Source: Methylorubrum salsuginis | GTDB lineage: Bacteria; Pseudomonadota; Alphaproteobacteria; Rhizobiales; Beijerinckiaceae | DNA length: 64,000 nucleotides | Assembly: GCF_900114375.1 (NCBI RefSeq) | Contig: NZ_FOSV01000002.1 | Span: 1-64,000 of the forward strand | Reading direction: 5' to 3' | Shown here: in pieces, positions 24,919-37,024 of the stretch | Position numbering within the stretch: position 1 is the first letter of the stretch | Layout: every line of letters begins with the position of its first letter | The notes under the pieces: model-generated | The model's database searches: none | What the model was told of the DNA's origin: nothing | What the model saw: only the letters and a program-made list of their open reading frames with translations | Made by a program: the position numbers and the translations under genes

Positions 24919-25255
24919 ATGAACCATCGCGGGAACCGTCGCGCCGAGGTCGCGGCCATTCGGGGTCTGCTGGCAGGGGCGGCGCTCGATCTTGAGGCGG
25001 TCCGGCTCGAACGGACCCTACGGCGCAAATTCTCCGAGGATCAGCCGCGGGCGCCCGCAGGCACAGTATGGAGCACCAGGATCGGTTCGATTGGATTTGC
25101 TGGAAAGAAGTGTACCGCAGACGGTATGCATCTATGATTACAAGACCGGCAACGCCAAGCTCACGCGGGAGCGTGCCCGTACCCTCGCAACCATGGCGAA
25201 TACCTCTTTTCCCGGTACGATCCGAATCATTGTGACGCAGGTGAAACCTCGCTGA
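24919..25255 (+). pseudogene. Broken toxin-like gene with a DxK nuclease-like C-terminal tip
   Basis: Two frames must be joined. From ATG at 24919 one frame reads RTLRRKFSEDQPRAPAGT, the linker style seen before polymorphic-toxin tips in alphaproteobacteria. Near 25065 the sense shifts to the next frame, reading YGAPGSVRLDLLE, then VCIYDYKTGNAKLTRERA and FPGTIRIIVTQVKPR. The VYDYKTG segment resembles the D-x-K part of PD-(D/E)xK-type nuclease domains. The normal middle is missing, so a deletion with frameshift probably inactivated it. The TGA overlaps the next ATG (TGATG), the arrangement of toxin followed by immunity gene. The family assignment is an inference from motif resemblance. Confidence 0.5.
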
Positions 25256-25950
25256 TGACAACGGCTCGACAGGTCCGGCACTTGGTCCGTCCTCTCTTGG
25301 ACCGGCACGCGGATCTTGCCTTGGTCACGGGTCACATGCTTTGGCTAACTCCTGTTGCACACGTCGCGAGGGAAATTTGGATTGATCGGACCCGATCAGC
25401 TCTTTATTTCAATCCAACATGGACTCTTAATCCTCTTTTCCTTCCTTTTCCGGGCCCTGTTTTGTATGCCGGCTTTTGTTGTGATTTCATCCGTCGGCCA
25501 TTCAATGTTTATGAGCGAGCAAAACCCTGGTGCTGGGACGATCCGTCAATGCCGGCGGATTTTGTGGCCTGCGCCGACAAATCCTTGAAGCTCCTTCGCA
25601 GTGTAGACACGTTGCACGCTTGTCGCTCTTTGACCGAGGCGACCATGGAGCATACTTGGGGGAAAGATTTTTCCGAAAATCTTGTCTACGACATCGCGCT
25701 GGGAAATCTGAATTTGGCGCGTTGCTGGTGGCAACGGGTCGAGGCGTTGCCTGAATTGCACTATCCTCATCAAGATGCGCGATGGCGAACGTGGAGTCTG
25801 CGCATCCGCTCCCTGCGCGAGCCGCTGATGGACGACGACCGCGCGGCGCTCGCCGCGATCCTGCATCGGTGGGAGCGCGAGAACGTCGCTGGCACCAAAG
25901 CCGAAGCGATCTGGGCGCCGACCCCGTTCCCGCTGGAGGAGGTGGGCTGA
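25255..25950 (+). CDS. Hypothetical protein, immunity-like partner of the toxin remnant (231 aa)
   Basis: No known family is recognised. The protein is soluble, Trp- and Leu-rich, with VTGHMLWLTPVAHVAREIWIDR, a Cys/Phe-rich centre and two C-terminal helices. Its first 500 bases are clearly more AT-rich than neighbouring genes and use codons such as TTT and AAT, suggesting recent acquisition. It is translationally coupled to the degraded toxin-like gene, so an immunity function is suspected; being intact while its partner is broken fits an orphan immunity gene. Confidence 0.5.
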   Translation: MTTARQVRHLVRPLLDRHADLALVTGHMLWLTPVAHVAREIWIDRTRSALYFNPTWTLNPLFLPFPGPVLYAGFCCDFIRRPFNVYERAKPWCWDDPSMPADFVACADKSLKLLRSVDTLHACRSLTEATMEHTWGKDFSENLVYDIALGNLNLARCWWQRVEALPELHYPHQDARWRTWSLRIRSLREPLMDDDRAALAAILHRWERENVAGTKAEAIWAPTPFPLEEVG

Positions 25951-25963
25951 GCGGGCCGGTGGT

Positions 25964-26614
25964 TCACCCTTCCCGCGCCACTGCCTCCAGCGCCCCCACA
26001 TCCCCGCCGCCGATCAGCGCCAGATGCGCGGTGATCCGCTCCACCGGCCAGTCCCACCATGCGATCCGCTGCATCCGCGCGGCGTCTTCTTCCGAAAGGC
26101 GGCGGCGCACCACGCGGGCCGGATTGCCGGCGACGATCGCGTAGGGCGGCACGTCCTGGCTCACGACCGCATGCGCGGCCACCACCGCCCCGTCGCCGAT
26201 GCGCACGCCGGGCAGGATCGTGCTCCGGAAGCCGAGCCACACGTCGTTCCCGATCACCGTGTCGCCGCGGTTGGGAAAGTTCAGCTCGCCGTCGAAGCGG
26301 CCGATCCAGTCGCCGCCGAAGATCGGGAACGGATAGGTCGAGAGACCGTCGAGGCGGTGGTTGCCGCCGTTCATCAGGAAGCGCGTGCCCGCCGCGATGG
26401 CGCAGAACGTCCCGATGGCCAGCCGGTCGCCGAGGAAGGGGAAGTGGTAGAGGATCGCGTCCAGGAAGGCCTGGGGCCCGGCCGGATCGTCGTAATAGGT
26501 ATAGGCGCCAACCTCGACGTTCTTGGGGAGCGCGAGGTTGCGGACGAAGGTGACGCGGCTGTGGCCCGGCATGGGGTGCAGGGCGTCCGGGTCGGGGCCG
26601 GGGCGATGGGGCAT
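25964..26614 (-). CDS. CatB/Vat-like xenobiotic acetyltransferase, left-handed beta-helix (216 aa)
   Basis: Hexapeptide-repeat acyltransferases use acetyl-CoA. Here the repeats appear as IGTFCAIAAGTRFLMNGGNH, IGNDVWLGFRSTILPGVRIGDGAVVAAHAVV and YAIVAGNPARVVRRR, with the catalytic His in MNGGNHRLD. The segment TYPFPIFGGDW is typical of the chloramphenicol/streptogramin group, although most chromosomal copies have unknown substrates. The ATG at 26614 has GAGAGGAG upstream and gives the family's length of about 210 residues. Confidence 0.85.
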   Translation of the reverse strand: MPHRPGPDPDALHPMPGHSRVTFVRNLALPKNVEVGAYTYYDDPAGPQAFLDAILYHFPFLGDRLAIGTFCAIAAGTRFLMNGGNHRLDGLSTYPFPIFGGDWIGRFDGELNFPNRGDTVIGNDVWLGFRSTILPGVRIGDGAVVAAHAVVSQDVPPYAIVAGNPARVVRRRLSEEDAARMQRIAWWDWPVERITAHLALIGGGDVGALEAVAREG

Positions 26615-26757
26615 GGCGGTCTCCTCTCGCATGAGGCGTCCATGAAAGCCGGCGATGGCAGGAGCGCGGCGCGCCTCATCGAATCGCTTGAATTCCGCGC
26701 GCGGCGGGTCTAAGTCACGGCTCAACATTTCTGGTGCAGTCGATAGGCTGCTTGCGG

Positions 26758-26787
26758 GAGTGGGTCCTCCGGGGCCCGCTCTTTTTT
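26758..26787 (+). terminator. Leader hairpin with T-run upstream of rimP (possible attenuator)
   Basis: GAGTGGGTCC-TCCG-GGGCCCGCTC makes a 10-bp stem with two G-U pairs, followed by six T residues. It looks like a strong intrinsic terminator, yet it lies 70 bp before rimP, on the sense strand of the rimP-nusA-infB operon. Its position suggests an attenuator or autoregulated leader. A conserved rimP leader structure is known from other proteobacteria; whether this one belongs to that family needs a covariance search. Confidence 0.7.
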
Positions 26788-26856
26788 GTTTCCGCGAGCC
26801 TGTCCGCATTGGAACAGCCAAGTTCAACCCAAGTCGAGCGGGCCGGAAACGACAGC

Positions 26857-27618
26857 ATGGCGGAGCCCACCGAGAAGCGTCTGGTCGGGGAGACGGGCGT
26901 CGCCGCGCGCGTCGCCCAGGTGGTCGAGGGTCCGATCGAGGGGCTCGGCTTCCGGCTGGTGCGGGTGAAGATCTCGAACGCCCAGGGCTGCACGGTGCAG
27001 ATCATGGCCGAGCGGCCCGACGGCACCATGGGCGTGGACGAATGCGAGACCGTGAGCCGGGCGATCTCGCCGCTGCTCGATCTCGAGGACCCGGTCGGCG
27101 GCGCCTATTACCTCGAAGTCTCCTCGCCGGGCATCGACCGGCCGCTGGTGCGCGTCTCGGATTTCGAGCGCTGGGCCGGCTACGAGGCGAAGGTGGAACT
27201 GGCCGTGCCGCTGGACGGGCGCAAGCGCTTCCGCGGCATCCTCAACGTCCCGAGCCCCGATGGCGCGACCGTCGCCATCGACCTGCCCGATGTGAAGCCC
27301 GGCCTGCCGAGCCGGATCGAGCTGCCCCTGCGCGATCTGGCCGAAGCGCATCTCGTGCTGACCGACGACCTGATCCGCGAGTCGCTGCGGCGCGGTTCGG
27401 CCCCGCCCCAGGACGGCGACGACCTCGACGAAGAGGCGGAGGACGACGAGGACGGAGCCGAGGAGGCGCCGCAGTTCCGCGTCATCCCGCAGCCGAAGCG
27501 CCCGAAGCCGAAAGCCGACAAGCCGGTGAAGGCGAAGGGGCAGAAGCCGAAGGGCAAGCCCGGCCCCGGCGTCGTCACCAAGGCTGCCCGCCTGAAGAAC
27601 CGCGACACGCTCCACTGA
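26857..27618 (+). CDS. rimP: Ribosome maturation factor RimP (253 aa)
   Basis: RimP is needed for 30S subunit maturation. The N-terminal alpha/beta domain reads [27 protein letters not shown], and [16 protein letters not shown] and [14 protein letters not shown] are family hallmarks. The C-terminal 80 residues are an acidic patch ([17 protein letters not shown]) then a Lys/Pro-rich basic tail, longer than in E. coli but common in this group. The ATG at 26857 fits the family start. It opens the rimP-nusA-ylxR-infB-rbfA-truB operon. Confidence 0.95.
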   Translation: MAEPTEKRLVGETGVAARVAQVVEGPIEGLGFRLVRVKISNAQGCTVQIMAERPDGTMGVDECETVSRAISPLLDLEDPVGGAYYLEVSSPGIDRPLVRVSDFERWAGYEAKVELAVPLDGRKRFRGILNVPSPDGATVAIDLPDVKPGLPSRIELPLRDLAEAHLVLTDDLIRESLRRGSAPPQDGDDLDEEAEDDEDGAEEAPQFRVIPQPKRPKPKADKPVKAKGQKPKGKPGPGVVTKAARLKNRDTLH

Positions 27619-27619
27619 G

Positions 27620-27664
27620 CCTCGTCCCGAACGGTGGCTTCCGGCCATCGAACGAAGACGATGC
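27620..27664. repeat. REP-like repeat, degenerate copy between rimP and nusA
   Basis: CGTCCCGAACGGTGGCTTCCGGC then GAAGACGATGCTC matches the repeat at 6893 with several changes, so it is a diverged copy. It lies in the 117-bp gap between rimP and nusA. Confidence 0.65.
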
Positions 27665-27735
27665 TCCCCGAACACGGACGAAGACTCCGCCCCGAGGGGC
27701 GGGCGTTCACGAGACCGCACAAGAGGATAGACCCC

Positions 27736-29406
27736 ATGGCCGTCGTCAGCGCCAACCGGCTCGAACTCCTGCAGATCGCCGACGCGGTGGCCCGCGAGAA
27801 GGTGATCGACCGCCAGATCGTCATCGAGGCGATGGAGGAGGCGATCGCCAAGGCCGCCCGCTCCCGCTACGGCGCCGAGACCGACGTGCACGCCGAGATC
27901 GACACCAAGAGCGGGGCGCTGCGCCTGTCGCGCCACCTGCTCGTGGTCGATCAGGTCGAGAACGACGCCCGCGAGATCACCCTCGATCAGGCCCGTCGCT
28001 ACAATCCCGGCGCGCTGGTCGGCGACGTGATCTCCGACACCCTGCCGCCGTTCGATTTCGGGCGCGTGGCCGCGCAATCGGCCAAGCAGGTCATCGTCCA
28101 GAAGGTCCGCGACGCCGAGCGCGCCCGCCAGTACGACGAGTACAAGGACCGCATCGGCGAGATCCTCAACGGCGTCGTCAAGCGCGTCGAGTACGGCAAC
28201 GTCATCGTCGATCTCGGCCGCGGCGAGGGCATCGTCCGGCGCGACGAGATGATCCCGCGCGAGACCTTCCGCCCCGGCGACCGCATCCGCTCCTACCTGT
28301 TCGACGTGCGCTCGGAAGTGCGCGGGCCGCAGATCTTCCTGTCGCGCTCGCATCCGCAATTCATGGCCAAGTTGTTCGGCCAGGAAGTGCCCGAGATCTA
28401 CGACGGCATCGTCGAGGTGAAGGCGGTCGCCCGCGATCCGGGCTCGCGCGCCAAGATCGCCGTGATCTCCCGCGACGGCTCGATCGATCCGGTCGGCGCC
28501 TGCGTCGGCATGCGCGGCTCCCGCGTCCAGGCGGTGGTCGGCGAGCTGCAGGGCGAGAAGATCGACATCATCCCGTGGTCGCACGATCAGGCGACCTTCA
28601 TCGTCAACGCGCTCCAGCCGGCGGAAGTCGTGAAGGTGGTGCTCGACGAGGAGGCCGACCGCATCGAGGTCGTGGTGCCCGACGACCAGCTCTCGCTCGC
28701 CATCGGCCGCCGCGGCCAGAACGTGCGGCTGGCCTCCCAGCTCACCGGCTGGGACATCGACATCCTCACCGAGGGCGAGGAATCGGAGCGCCGGCAGAAG
28801 GAGTTCGCCGAGCGCACGCAGGTCTTCATGGAGGCGCTCGACGTCGACGAGACCGTCGGCCAGCTGCTGGCGGCGGAAGGGTTCCGCAACGTCGAGGAGA
28901 TCGCCTACGTCGACGTGGCGGAGCTCTCGAACATCCAGGGCCTCGACGAGGAGACCGGCGCCGAGATCCAGGCCCGCGCCCAGGATCACCTCGCCCGCAT
29001 CGAGCAGGAGCAGGACGACCGCCGCCGCGAACTCGGCGTCGAGGACGAGCTGCGCGAGATCGACGGCGTCACCACCGCGATGATGGTGGCCTTCGGCGAG
29101 AACGAGGTGAAGTCGGTCGAGGATCTGGCCGGCTGCGCCACCGACGACCTCGTCGGCTACACCGAGGGCCGCGGCCCCGAGGCCGTGCGCCACGCGGGCT
29201 ATCTCGACGGGTTCGAGCTGTCGCGGGCCGAGGCGGAGGCGCTCATCATGGCCGCCCGCCTCAAGGCCGGCTGGATCGAATCGCTGCCCGAGCCCGAGGG
29301 AGAGGCCGGTGAGGAAGGAGAGGCGGCCGAGGACGCCGAGTCCGCCGAAGGTGAGGCCGAGGCGCCCGCCGAGGGCGAGGCCCGTCCCGAGTCGCAGAAC
29401 GCCTGA
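27736..29406 (+). CDS. nusA: Transcription termination/antitermination protein NusA (556 aa)
   Basis: NusA binds RNA polymerase and controls pausing, termination and antitermination. The N-terminal domain ([20 protein letters not shown]) is followed by an S1 domain ([23 protein letters not shown]), two KH domains ([18 protein letters not shown] and [19 protein letters not shown]) and two acidic repeat-like C-terminal segments. A Glu/Ala-rich tail closes the protein (about 523-556). AAGAGGATA precedes the ATG. Placement between rimP and ylxR is standard. Confidence 0.95.
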   Translation: MAVVSANRLELLQIADAVAREKVIDRQIVIEAMEEAIAKAARSRYGAETDVHAEIDTKSGALRLSRHLLVVDQVENDAREITLDQARRYNPGALVGDVISDTLPPFDFGRVAAQSAKQVIVQKVRDAERARQYDEYKDRIGEILNGVVKRVEYGNVIVDLGRGEGIVRRDEMIPRETFRPGDRIRSYLFDVRSEVRGPQIFLSRSHPQFMAKLFGQEVPEIYDGIVEVKAVARDPGSRAKIAVISRDGSIDPVGACVGMRGSRVQAVVGELQGEKIDIIPWSHDQATFIVNALQPAEVVKVVLDEEADRIEVVVPDDQLSLAIGRRGQNVRLASQLTGWDIDILTEGEESERRQKEFAERTQVFMEALDVDETVGQLLAAEGFRNVEEIAYVDVAELSNIQGLDEETGAEIQARAQDHLARIEQEQDDRRRELGVEDELREIDGVTTAMMVAFGENEVKSVEDLAGCATDDLVGYTEGRGPEAVRHAGYLDGFELSRAEAEALIMAARLKAGWIESLPEPEGEAGEEGEAAEDAESAEGEAEAPAEGEARPESQNA

Positions 29407-29417
29407 GGCGCGCGCGG

Positions 29418-30221
29418 GTGAGCGAGAGCACCGGCATGCAGGAGGCGCCCGAGGAGGCGCTTCCCCTCGACCGTGGGCCCGCCCGCGGCCGCGAGCCCCT
29501 GCGCACCTGCATCGTCACCCGCGTCACGCAAGCGCCCGAGGCGATGATTCGCTTCGTCCTCGGGCCCGACGGCACGGTGGTGCCGGACCTGCGCGCCCGG
29601 CTTCCCGGCCGCGGCGCCTGGGTCACGGCCAGCCGCGAGACGGTGGCGGCAGCGGTGAAGCGCCGCGCCTTCAACCGCGCTTTCAAGACGAGCGGCGTGA
29701 GCGTGGCGCCCGACCTGCCCGACCGCGTCGCCGAGGGCTTGCGCACGGACATGCGCCAGGCGCTGGCGCTTGCCAACAAGGCCGGCTGCGTCGTCACCGG
29801 CTTCGGCAAGGTCGAGGCGGCGATTCTCGGGGCCGAGAGTGTCGCGGCGGTGATTCACGCCTCCGACGCCATGCCGGACGGGCGTCGCAAGCTCGCAAAC
29901 GCCTTGCGTCGGCGGCACGGCGAGGCCATATCGGGCATTCCCGTTATCGATGATCTGTCCAACCCCGAATTGGACATGGCCTTGGGGCGGGATCATGTGA
30001 TACACGCTGCCCTCGTCGCGGGAGCCGGCACCACCGGCTATCTCGCGCGTTGGCGTCGGTTCCGGGCCTTCGAAGGGTTGGCGTCGGCGTCCGAGGTGGA
30101 TGCCCCGCCCGATGCCGGCGCGACTGCCTTCGATTCGCACGACGATGTAATGACGTTGACTCGGCCGGGCTTGCCCGCCGCCGGCCGCGCTGACGATGGA
30201 AGCCCTCAGGGTTCAGACTGA
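29418..30221 (+). CDS. YlxR/DUF448 RNA-binding protein with L7Ae-like C-terminal half (267 aa)
   Basis: The YlxR domain covers about residues 25-100: REPLRTCIVTRVTQAPEAMIRFV, LPGRGAWVTASRE and AVKRRAFNRAF are its conserved blocks. A second domain (about 110-190) with LALANKAGCVVTGFGKVEAAI resembles the L7Ae/S12-like RNA-binding fold often fused to YlxR in alphaproteobacteria. A 70-residue acidic tail has no known function. The start is GTG, 11 bp after nusA, and the stop abuts the infB start, so it belongs to the operon. Confidence 0.85.
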   Translation: MSESTGMQEAPEEALPLDRGPARGREPLRTCIVTRVTQAPEAMIRFVLGPDGTVVPDLRARLPGRGAWVTASRETVAAAVKRRAFNRAFKTSGVSVAPDLPDRVAEGLRTDMRQALALANKAGCVVTGFGKVEAAILGAESVAAVIHASDAMPDGRRKLANALRRRHGEAISGIPVIDDLSNPELDMALGRDHVIHAALVAGAGTTGYLARWRRFRAFEGLASASEVDAPPDAGATAFDSHDDVMTLTRPGLPAAGRADDGSPQGSD

Positions 30222-33215
<2,994 letters not shown>

Positions 33216-33247
33216 AGCGGCGCCCGCCTCACTGCCCTTCGGAAAGC

Positions 33248-33276
33248 GGGGCCGCGGCGAGAGCCGCGGCCCCTTT
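33248..33276 (+). terminator. GC-rich hairpin between infB and rbfA
   Basis: GGGGCCGCGGC-GAGA-GCCGCGGCCCC is a perfect 11-bp stem with a GNRA-type loop, followed only by TTTCC. It may attenuate the operon or protect the infB end of the message. Confidence 0.65.
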
Positions 33277-33313
33277 CCATTCACCACGAGCCTTCCGGCT
33301 CCACCAGAACGAC

Positions 33314-33742
33314 ATGGCTCAGAAACAGACCCCGTCCGGCCCCTCGCAGCGCCAGCAGCGCGTGGCCGAACTCGTGCGCCACGCGATCGCCGAGGTGCTC
33401 CAGCGCGGCGACATCCAAGACCCGGTGCTCGGCTCGCACGTCGTCACCGTGCCCGAGGTGCGCATGTCGCCCGACCTCAAGCTCGCCACCGCCTACGTCA
33501 TGCCGCTCGGCGGCCAGGACGAGGCGCCGGTGATCGCCGCGCTTGAGCGGAACAAGAAGATTCTGCGCCAAGAGGTCGCCCGGCGGGTCAACCTCAAATA
33601 CGCGCCGGAACTCCGCTTCCTCCGCGACGAGACCTTCGACGAGGCCGCTCGCATCGACCGGCTCCTCAGAAGCGACAAGGTTCAGCGGGACCTTGAGAGC
33701 GCGCCGCGGGACGGCGAAACGGATTCGTCCACGGACGATTGA
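33314..33742 (+). CDS. rbfA: Ribosome-binding factor A (142 aa)
   Basis: RbfA is a KH-like cold-shock ribosome maturation factor for the 30S subunit. The family pattern is clear: [46 protein letters not shown], and [36 protein letters not shown] short acidic tail follows. It follows infB by about 100 bp, and its stop overlaps the longer version of the truB frame. Confidence 0.95.
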   Translation: MAQKQTPSGPSQRQQRVAELVRHAIAEVLQRGDIQDPVLGSHVVTVPEVRMSPDLKLATAYVMPLGGQDEAPVIAALERNKKILRQEVARRVNLKYAPELRFLRDETFDEAARIDRLLRSDKVQRDLESAPRDGETDSSTDD

Positions 33743-33852
33743 TCCGGAGCGGGCCGGCTTGGGCCGGCCCCATCTTCCGACGAAATCCGGGCCCGTGCGG
33801 GCCCGAAGACGGGACGAGTCTTCCCGAAAAACCCCCGTCGATCGAGGACAGG

Positions 33853-34884
33853 ATGCAGGACGAAATTTCTTCCCCATCGTCGGACGAGGCGCCGCAGGCG
33901 CCGCGCGGCGAGGCCCGCCGCCATGACGGTCCGCCGCGCAACGGCCGCCGGCCCCAGCGCGGGCGCCCGCGCCACGACCGGCCGAAGAAGAACGACGTGA
34001 GCGGCTGGGTCGTGCTCGACAAGGGGGTCGGCATCACCTCGACGCAGGCCGTCGCCATCGTGAAGCGCCTGTTCAACGCCAAGAAGGCGGGCCATGCCGG
34101 CACCCTCGATCCGCTGGCCTCAGGCATCCTGCCGATCGCATTGGGCGAGGCCACCAAGACCGTCCCCTTCGTCATGGACGGCCGCAAGGCCTACCGCTTC
34201 GAGGTCAGCTGGGGCGTCGAGACCGACACCGACGACGCCGAGGGCAAACCCGTCGCCACCAGCGACGAACGCCCGACCCGCGAGGCGGTGGAAGCCGCGC
34301 TGCCGAACTTCGTCGGCGAGATCGAGCAGGTGCCGCCGCGCTTCTCCGCCATCAAGATCCAGGGCGAGCGCGCCTACGACCTCGCCCGCGACGGCGAGGT
34401 GGTGGAACTGGTCGCCCGCCGGGTGCAGATCGACCATCTCTCGGTGATCGAGCATAGCGGCGACCGCACCGTGATCGCCGCCGAATGCGGCAAGGGCACC
34501 TATGTCCGGGCGCTGGCGCGCGATCTCGGCCGGCTGCTCGGCTGCCACGGCCACGTCTCGGCCCTGCGCCGCACCCGCGTCGGCCCGTTCGAGGAGGCGA
34601 ATGCCTGCAGCGTCGAGGCGCTGGAGGAAAGCACCGAGGCGCAGCTCAAGCCGGTCGAGACGGCCCTCGACGAGGTGCCCGCGGTGGCGGTGAGCCGCGA
34701 CATGGGTCTGCGCCTGATGCGCGGCCAGCCGGTGATCCTGCGCGGCCAGGACGCCCCGATGGAAGGCAAGGCCTACGCGACCTGCGGCGGCGTGCTCGTG
34801 GCGGTCGGCGATGTCGAGCGCGGCGAACTGGTGCCGCACCGGGTGTTTCACTTAGGCGGAACGGCCCCGCAGCCGCGCAACTGA
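33853..34884 (+). CDS. truB: tRNA pseudouridine-55 synthase (343 aa)
   Basis: TruB makes pseudouridine 55 in the T-loop of tRNAs. The catalytic Asp is D86 in GHAGTLDPLASG, with VPPRFSAIKIQGERAYDLAR and GKGTYVRALARDLG also conserved. An Arg-rich 45-residue N-terminal extension precedes the core. ATG at 33853 has AGGACAGG just upstream; the longer frame begins inside rbfA and is unlikely. In many relatives rpsO comes next, but here a repeat-filled gap and convergent leuB follow. Confidence 0.95.
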   Translation: MQDEISSPSSDEAPQAPRGEARRHDGPPRNGRRPQRGRPRHDRPKKNDVSGWVVLDKGVGITSTQAVAIVKRLFNAKKAGHAGTLDPLASGILPIALGEATKTVPFVMDGRKAYRFEVSWGVETDTDDAEGKPVATSDERPTREAVEAALPNFVGEIEQVPPRFSAIKIQGERAYDLARDGEVVELVARRVQIDHLSVIEHSGDRTVIAAECGKGTYVRALARDLGRLLGCHGHVSALRRTRVGPFEEANACSVEALEESTEAQLKPVETALDEVPAVAVSRDMGLRLMRGQPVILRGQDAPMEGKAYATCGGVLVAVGDVERGELVPHRVFHLGGTAPQPRN

Positions 34885-34904
34885 TTCTTTTGAGATGAGC
34901 ATCC

Positions 34905-35102
34905 CCCCTCCCCGCCTTGCGGGGAGAGGGCTTCGGCGACCCTGTCGTCGCCGAAGCGAGCCGGCAGGCGAAGGTGAGGGGGCATTTACGGATGAGCCTC
35001 TTCCGTCGAAGCCCCCTCACCGCCGCTCCGGCTTCGCCTCCGCTTCCCACAGGCACGACAAGGTGCCTGTGGGCCTCTCCCCGCGTGCGGGGGAGAGGGG
35101 TA
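34905..35102. repeat. Large C/G-rich inverted repeat copy between truB and leuB
   Basis: The region opens with CCCCTCCCCGCCTTGCGGGGAGAGG and closes with CCTCTCCCCGCGTGCGGGGGAGAGG, with GGTGAGGGGGC and GCCCCCTCACC forming an inner inverted pair. A 13-bp CACAGGCAC-type hairpin lies near 35050. No coding gene is supported. It is the fullest example of the dispersed C/G-rich family and occupies the place where rpsO is expected downstream of truB. Confidence 0.7.
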
Positions 35103-35115
35103 GTCCCGCGCTCGC

Positions 35116-36228
35116 TCAGACCCCGCGCGCGATCTCCAATTCCCGCACGATCGCGTCGCCCATCTGCGTCGTGCTGATCGCGTCCTGACCCTCGCCGGCG
35201 ATGTCGCGGGTGCGGGCGCCGGAGGCCAGCGCCTTGGTGATCGCGCCCTCCACGAGGTCGGCGGCCTCGCCCAGGCCGAACGAGTAGCGCAGGCACATGG
35301 CGAGCGAGCCGATCATCGCGATCGGGTTCGCGTAGCCCTTGCCGGCGATGTCCGGGGCCGAGCCGTGGACCGGCTCGTAGAGCGCCTTGCGGGTGCCGCG
35401 GGCATCGACCGCGCCGAGCGAGGCCGAGGGCAGCATTCCGAGCGAACCGGTCAGCATCGCGGCGACATCCGAGAGCACGTCGCCGAACAGGTTGTCGGTC
35501 ACCAGCACGTCGAACTGCTTGGGCCGGCGCACCAGCTGCATGGCGCAGTTGTCGGCCAGCACGTGCTCCAGCTCGACCTCGGCGTAATGCTCGGCATGGA
35601 CCTTGGTGACGACCTCCTTCCACAGGACGCCGGTCTTCATCACGTTGTTTTTCTCGGCCGAGGCGACGCGGCCCGAGCGCTTGCGGGCGAGGTCGAAGGC
35701 CACATGCGCGATCCGCTCGATCTCGGCGGTGGTGTAGACCTGGGTGTCGACGGCGCGCTTCGAGCCGTCTTCCAGCGTGGTGATCTCCTTCGGCTCGCCG
35801 AAATAGACGCCGCCGGTGAGCTCGCGCACGATCATGATGTCGAGCCCCTCGACCAGCTCGCGCTTGAGCGCCGAGGCCTCGGCGAGCGCCGGGTAGCAGA
35901 TCGCCGGGCGCAGGTTGGCGAACAGGCCGAGATCCTTGCGCAGGCGCAGGAGGCCGGCTTCGGGGCGCAGGTCGTAGGCGATGCCGTTCCACTTCGGACC
36001 GCCGACGGCGCCGAGCAGGATCGCGTCCGCCGCGTCGGCCCGCGCCAGCGTCTCGTCGGAGAGCGGCTTGCCGTGGGCGTCGATGGCCGAACCGCCGACA
36101 TGGCCGTGCTCGGTCTCGAACGAGGCCAGGCCCGCCTTTCCGAGCCAAGCCACCACCTTCTCGACCTCGGCCATCACCTCGGGGCCGATGCCGTCGCCGG
36201 GCAGGAGCAGGAGCTTGTAGGTGGACAT
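35116..36228 (-). CDS. leuB: 3-Isopropylmalate dehydrogenase (370 aa)
   Basis: LeuB oxidatively decarboxylates 3-isopropylmalate with NAD in leucine synthesis. Family motifs are [16 protein letters not shown] at the start, [17 protein letters not shown] (substrate arginines), [13 protein letters not shown] and [27 protein letters not shown] with the metal-binding Asp residues. [16 protein letters not shown] is the cofactor loop. The ATG at 36228 fits the family start. leuCD is not in the window. It is convergent with truB. Confidence 0.97.
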   Translation of the reverse strand: MSTYKLLLLPGDGIGPEVMAEVEKVVAWLGKAGLASFETEHGHVGGSAIDAHGKPLSDETLARADAADAILLGAVGGPKWNGIAYDLRPEAGLLRLRKDLGLFANLRPAICYPALAEASALKRELVEGLDIMIVRELTGGVYFGEPKEITTLEDGSKRAVDTQVYTTAEIERIAHVAFDLARKRSGRVASAEKNNVMKTGVLWKEVVTKVHAEHYAEVELEHVLADNCAMQLVRRPKQFDVLVTDNLFGDVLSDVAAMLTGSLGMLPSASLGAVDARGTRKALYEPVHGSAPDIAGKGYANPIAMIGSLAMCLRYSFGLGEAADLVEGAITKALASGARTRDIAGEGQDAISTTQMGDAIVRELEIARGV

Positions 36229-36295
36229 GGCGGACTCGCAGGTTGGCAGGATGCCCCGCGCCTTATCGGTGCGGCGATCCTGCCGCAAGTCGCGC

Positions 36296-37024
36296 CTATC
36301 CGGCGAAAATCGTGGCGATCGCGTCCGGCCCCAGAATCCGGTATGCGCCCGCCGCCAGATCGTTCGGCAGCGTCAGCCCGCCGACCTTGTCGCGGTGGAG
36401 GGCATCGACGTGGTTGCCTAGGGCGGCGAACATCCGGCGGACCTGATGGTAGCGGCCCTCGTGCAGGGTCACCGTGCAGTGGGTGGCGTCCTCGGCCTCC
36501 ATCTCCACCGGCAGCAGCGGCTTGTCTTCGCCCTCCAGCATCAGTTCGCCGGAAGACAGGATCGCCGCCTCGTCGCCCTGCAGCGGGCGGGCGAGGCTCA
36601 CCCGGTAGCGTTTGGACACCTTGGCCTTCGGGGCGATGATCCGGTGCAGCAGGGCGCCGTCGTCGGTGAGCAGCAGCAGGCCCGAGGTCTCCTTGTCGAG
36701 GCGGCCGACGGTGGAGAGCGCCGGATCGCGGCGGCGCCAGCGCTCGGGCAGCAGGCTGTAGACCAGCGGCCCCGCCTCCTTGTGCGAGCAGGTGACGCCC
36801 AGCGGCTTGTGCAGCATCAGGCACAGGCCCGGCAGCGGATCGAGCGGCTCGCCCATCACGCTCATGCGGACCGGAAGGTCGGAGTCGAGGGGGATGCGGG
36901 CGGAGGCGTCGGTCAGCGGCTGCCCGTCGCGGAGGATGCGGCGGGCACGGGCCAAACCCTCGATCTCCCGGCGCGAGCCGTAGCCGAGATTAGCGAGCAG
37001 CCGGTCGAGGCGCAGGGCCTTCAT
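36296..37024 (-). CDS. rsuA: RsuA-type 16S rRNA pseudouridine synthase (242 aa)
   Basis: An N-terminal S4 domain ([20 protein letters not shown]) binds RNA. The catalytic Asp is D110 in [18 protein letters not shown], and [23 protein letters not shown] is the C-terminal family motif. The small size and S4 domain fit RsuA (Psi516 of 16S rRNA), though RluB/E/F-like roles are close alternatives. Its start overlaps the stop of the RsmC-like gene (ATGA), so two rRNA modification genes are coupled. Confidence 0.85.
   Translation of the reverse strand: MKALRLDRLLANLGYGSRREIEGLARARRILRDGQPLTDASARIPLDSDLPVRMSVMGEPLDPLPGLCLMLHKPLGVTCSHKEAGPLVYSLLPERWRRRDPALSTVGRLDKETSGLLLLTDDGALLHRIIAPKAKVSKRYRVSLARPLQGDEAAILSSGELMLEGEDKPLLPVEMEAEDATHCTVTLHEGRYHQVRRMFAALGNHVDALHRDKVGGLTLPNDLAAGAYRILGPDAIATIFAG

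Noticed and set aside
26824..29193. 789-residue minus-strand frame opposite rimP-nusA
   Set aside because: Shadow of two certain genes with no domain signature.
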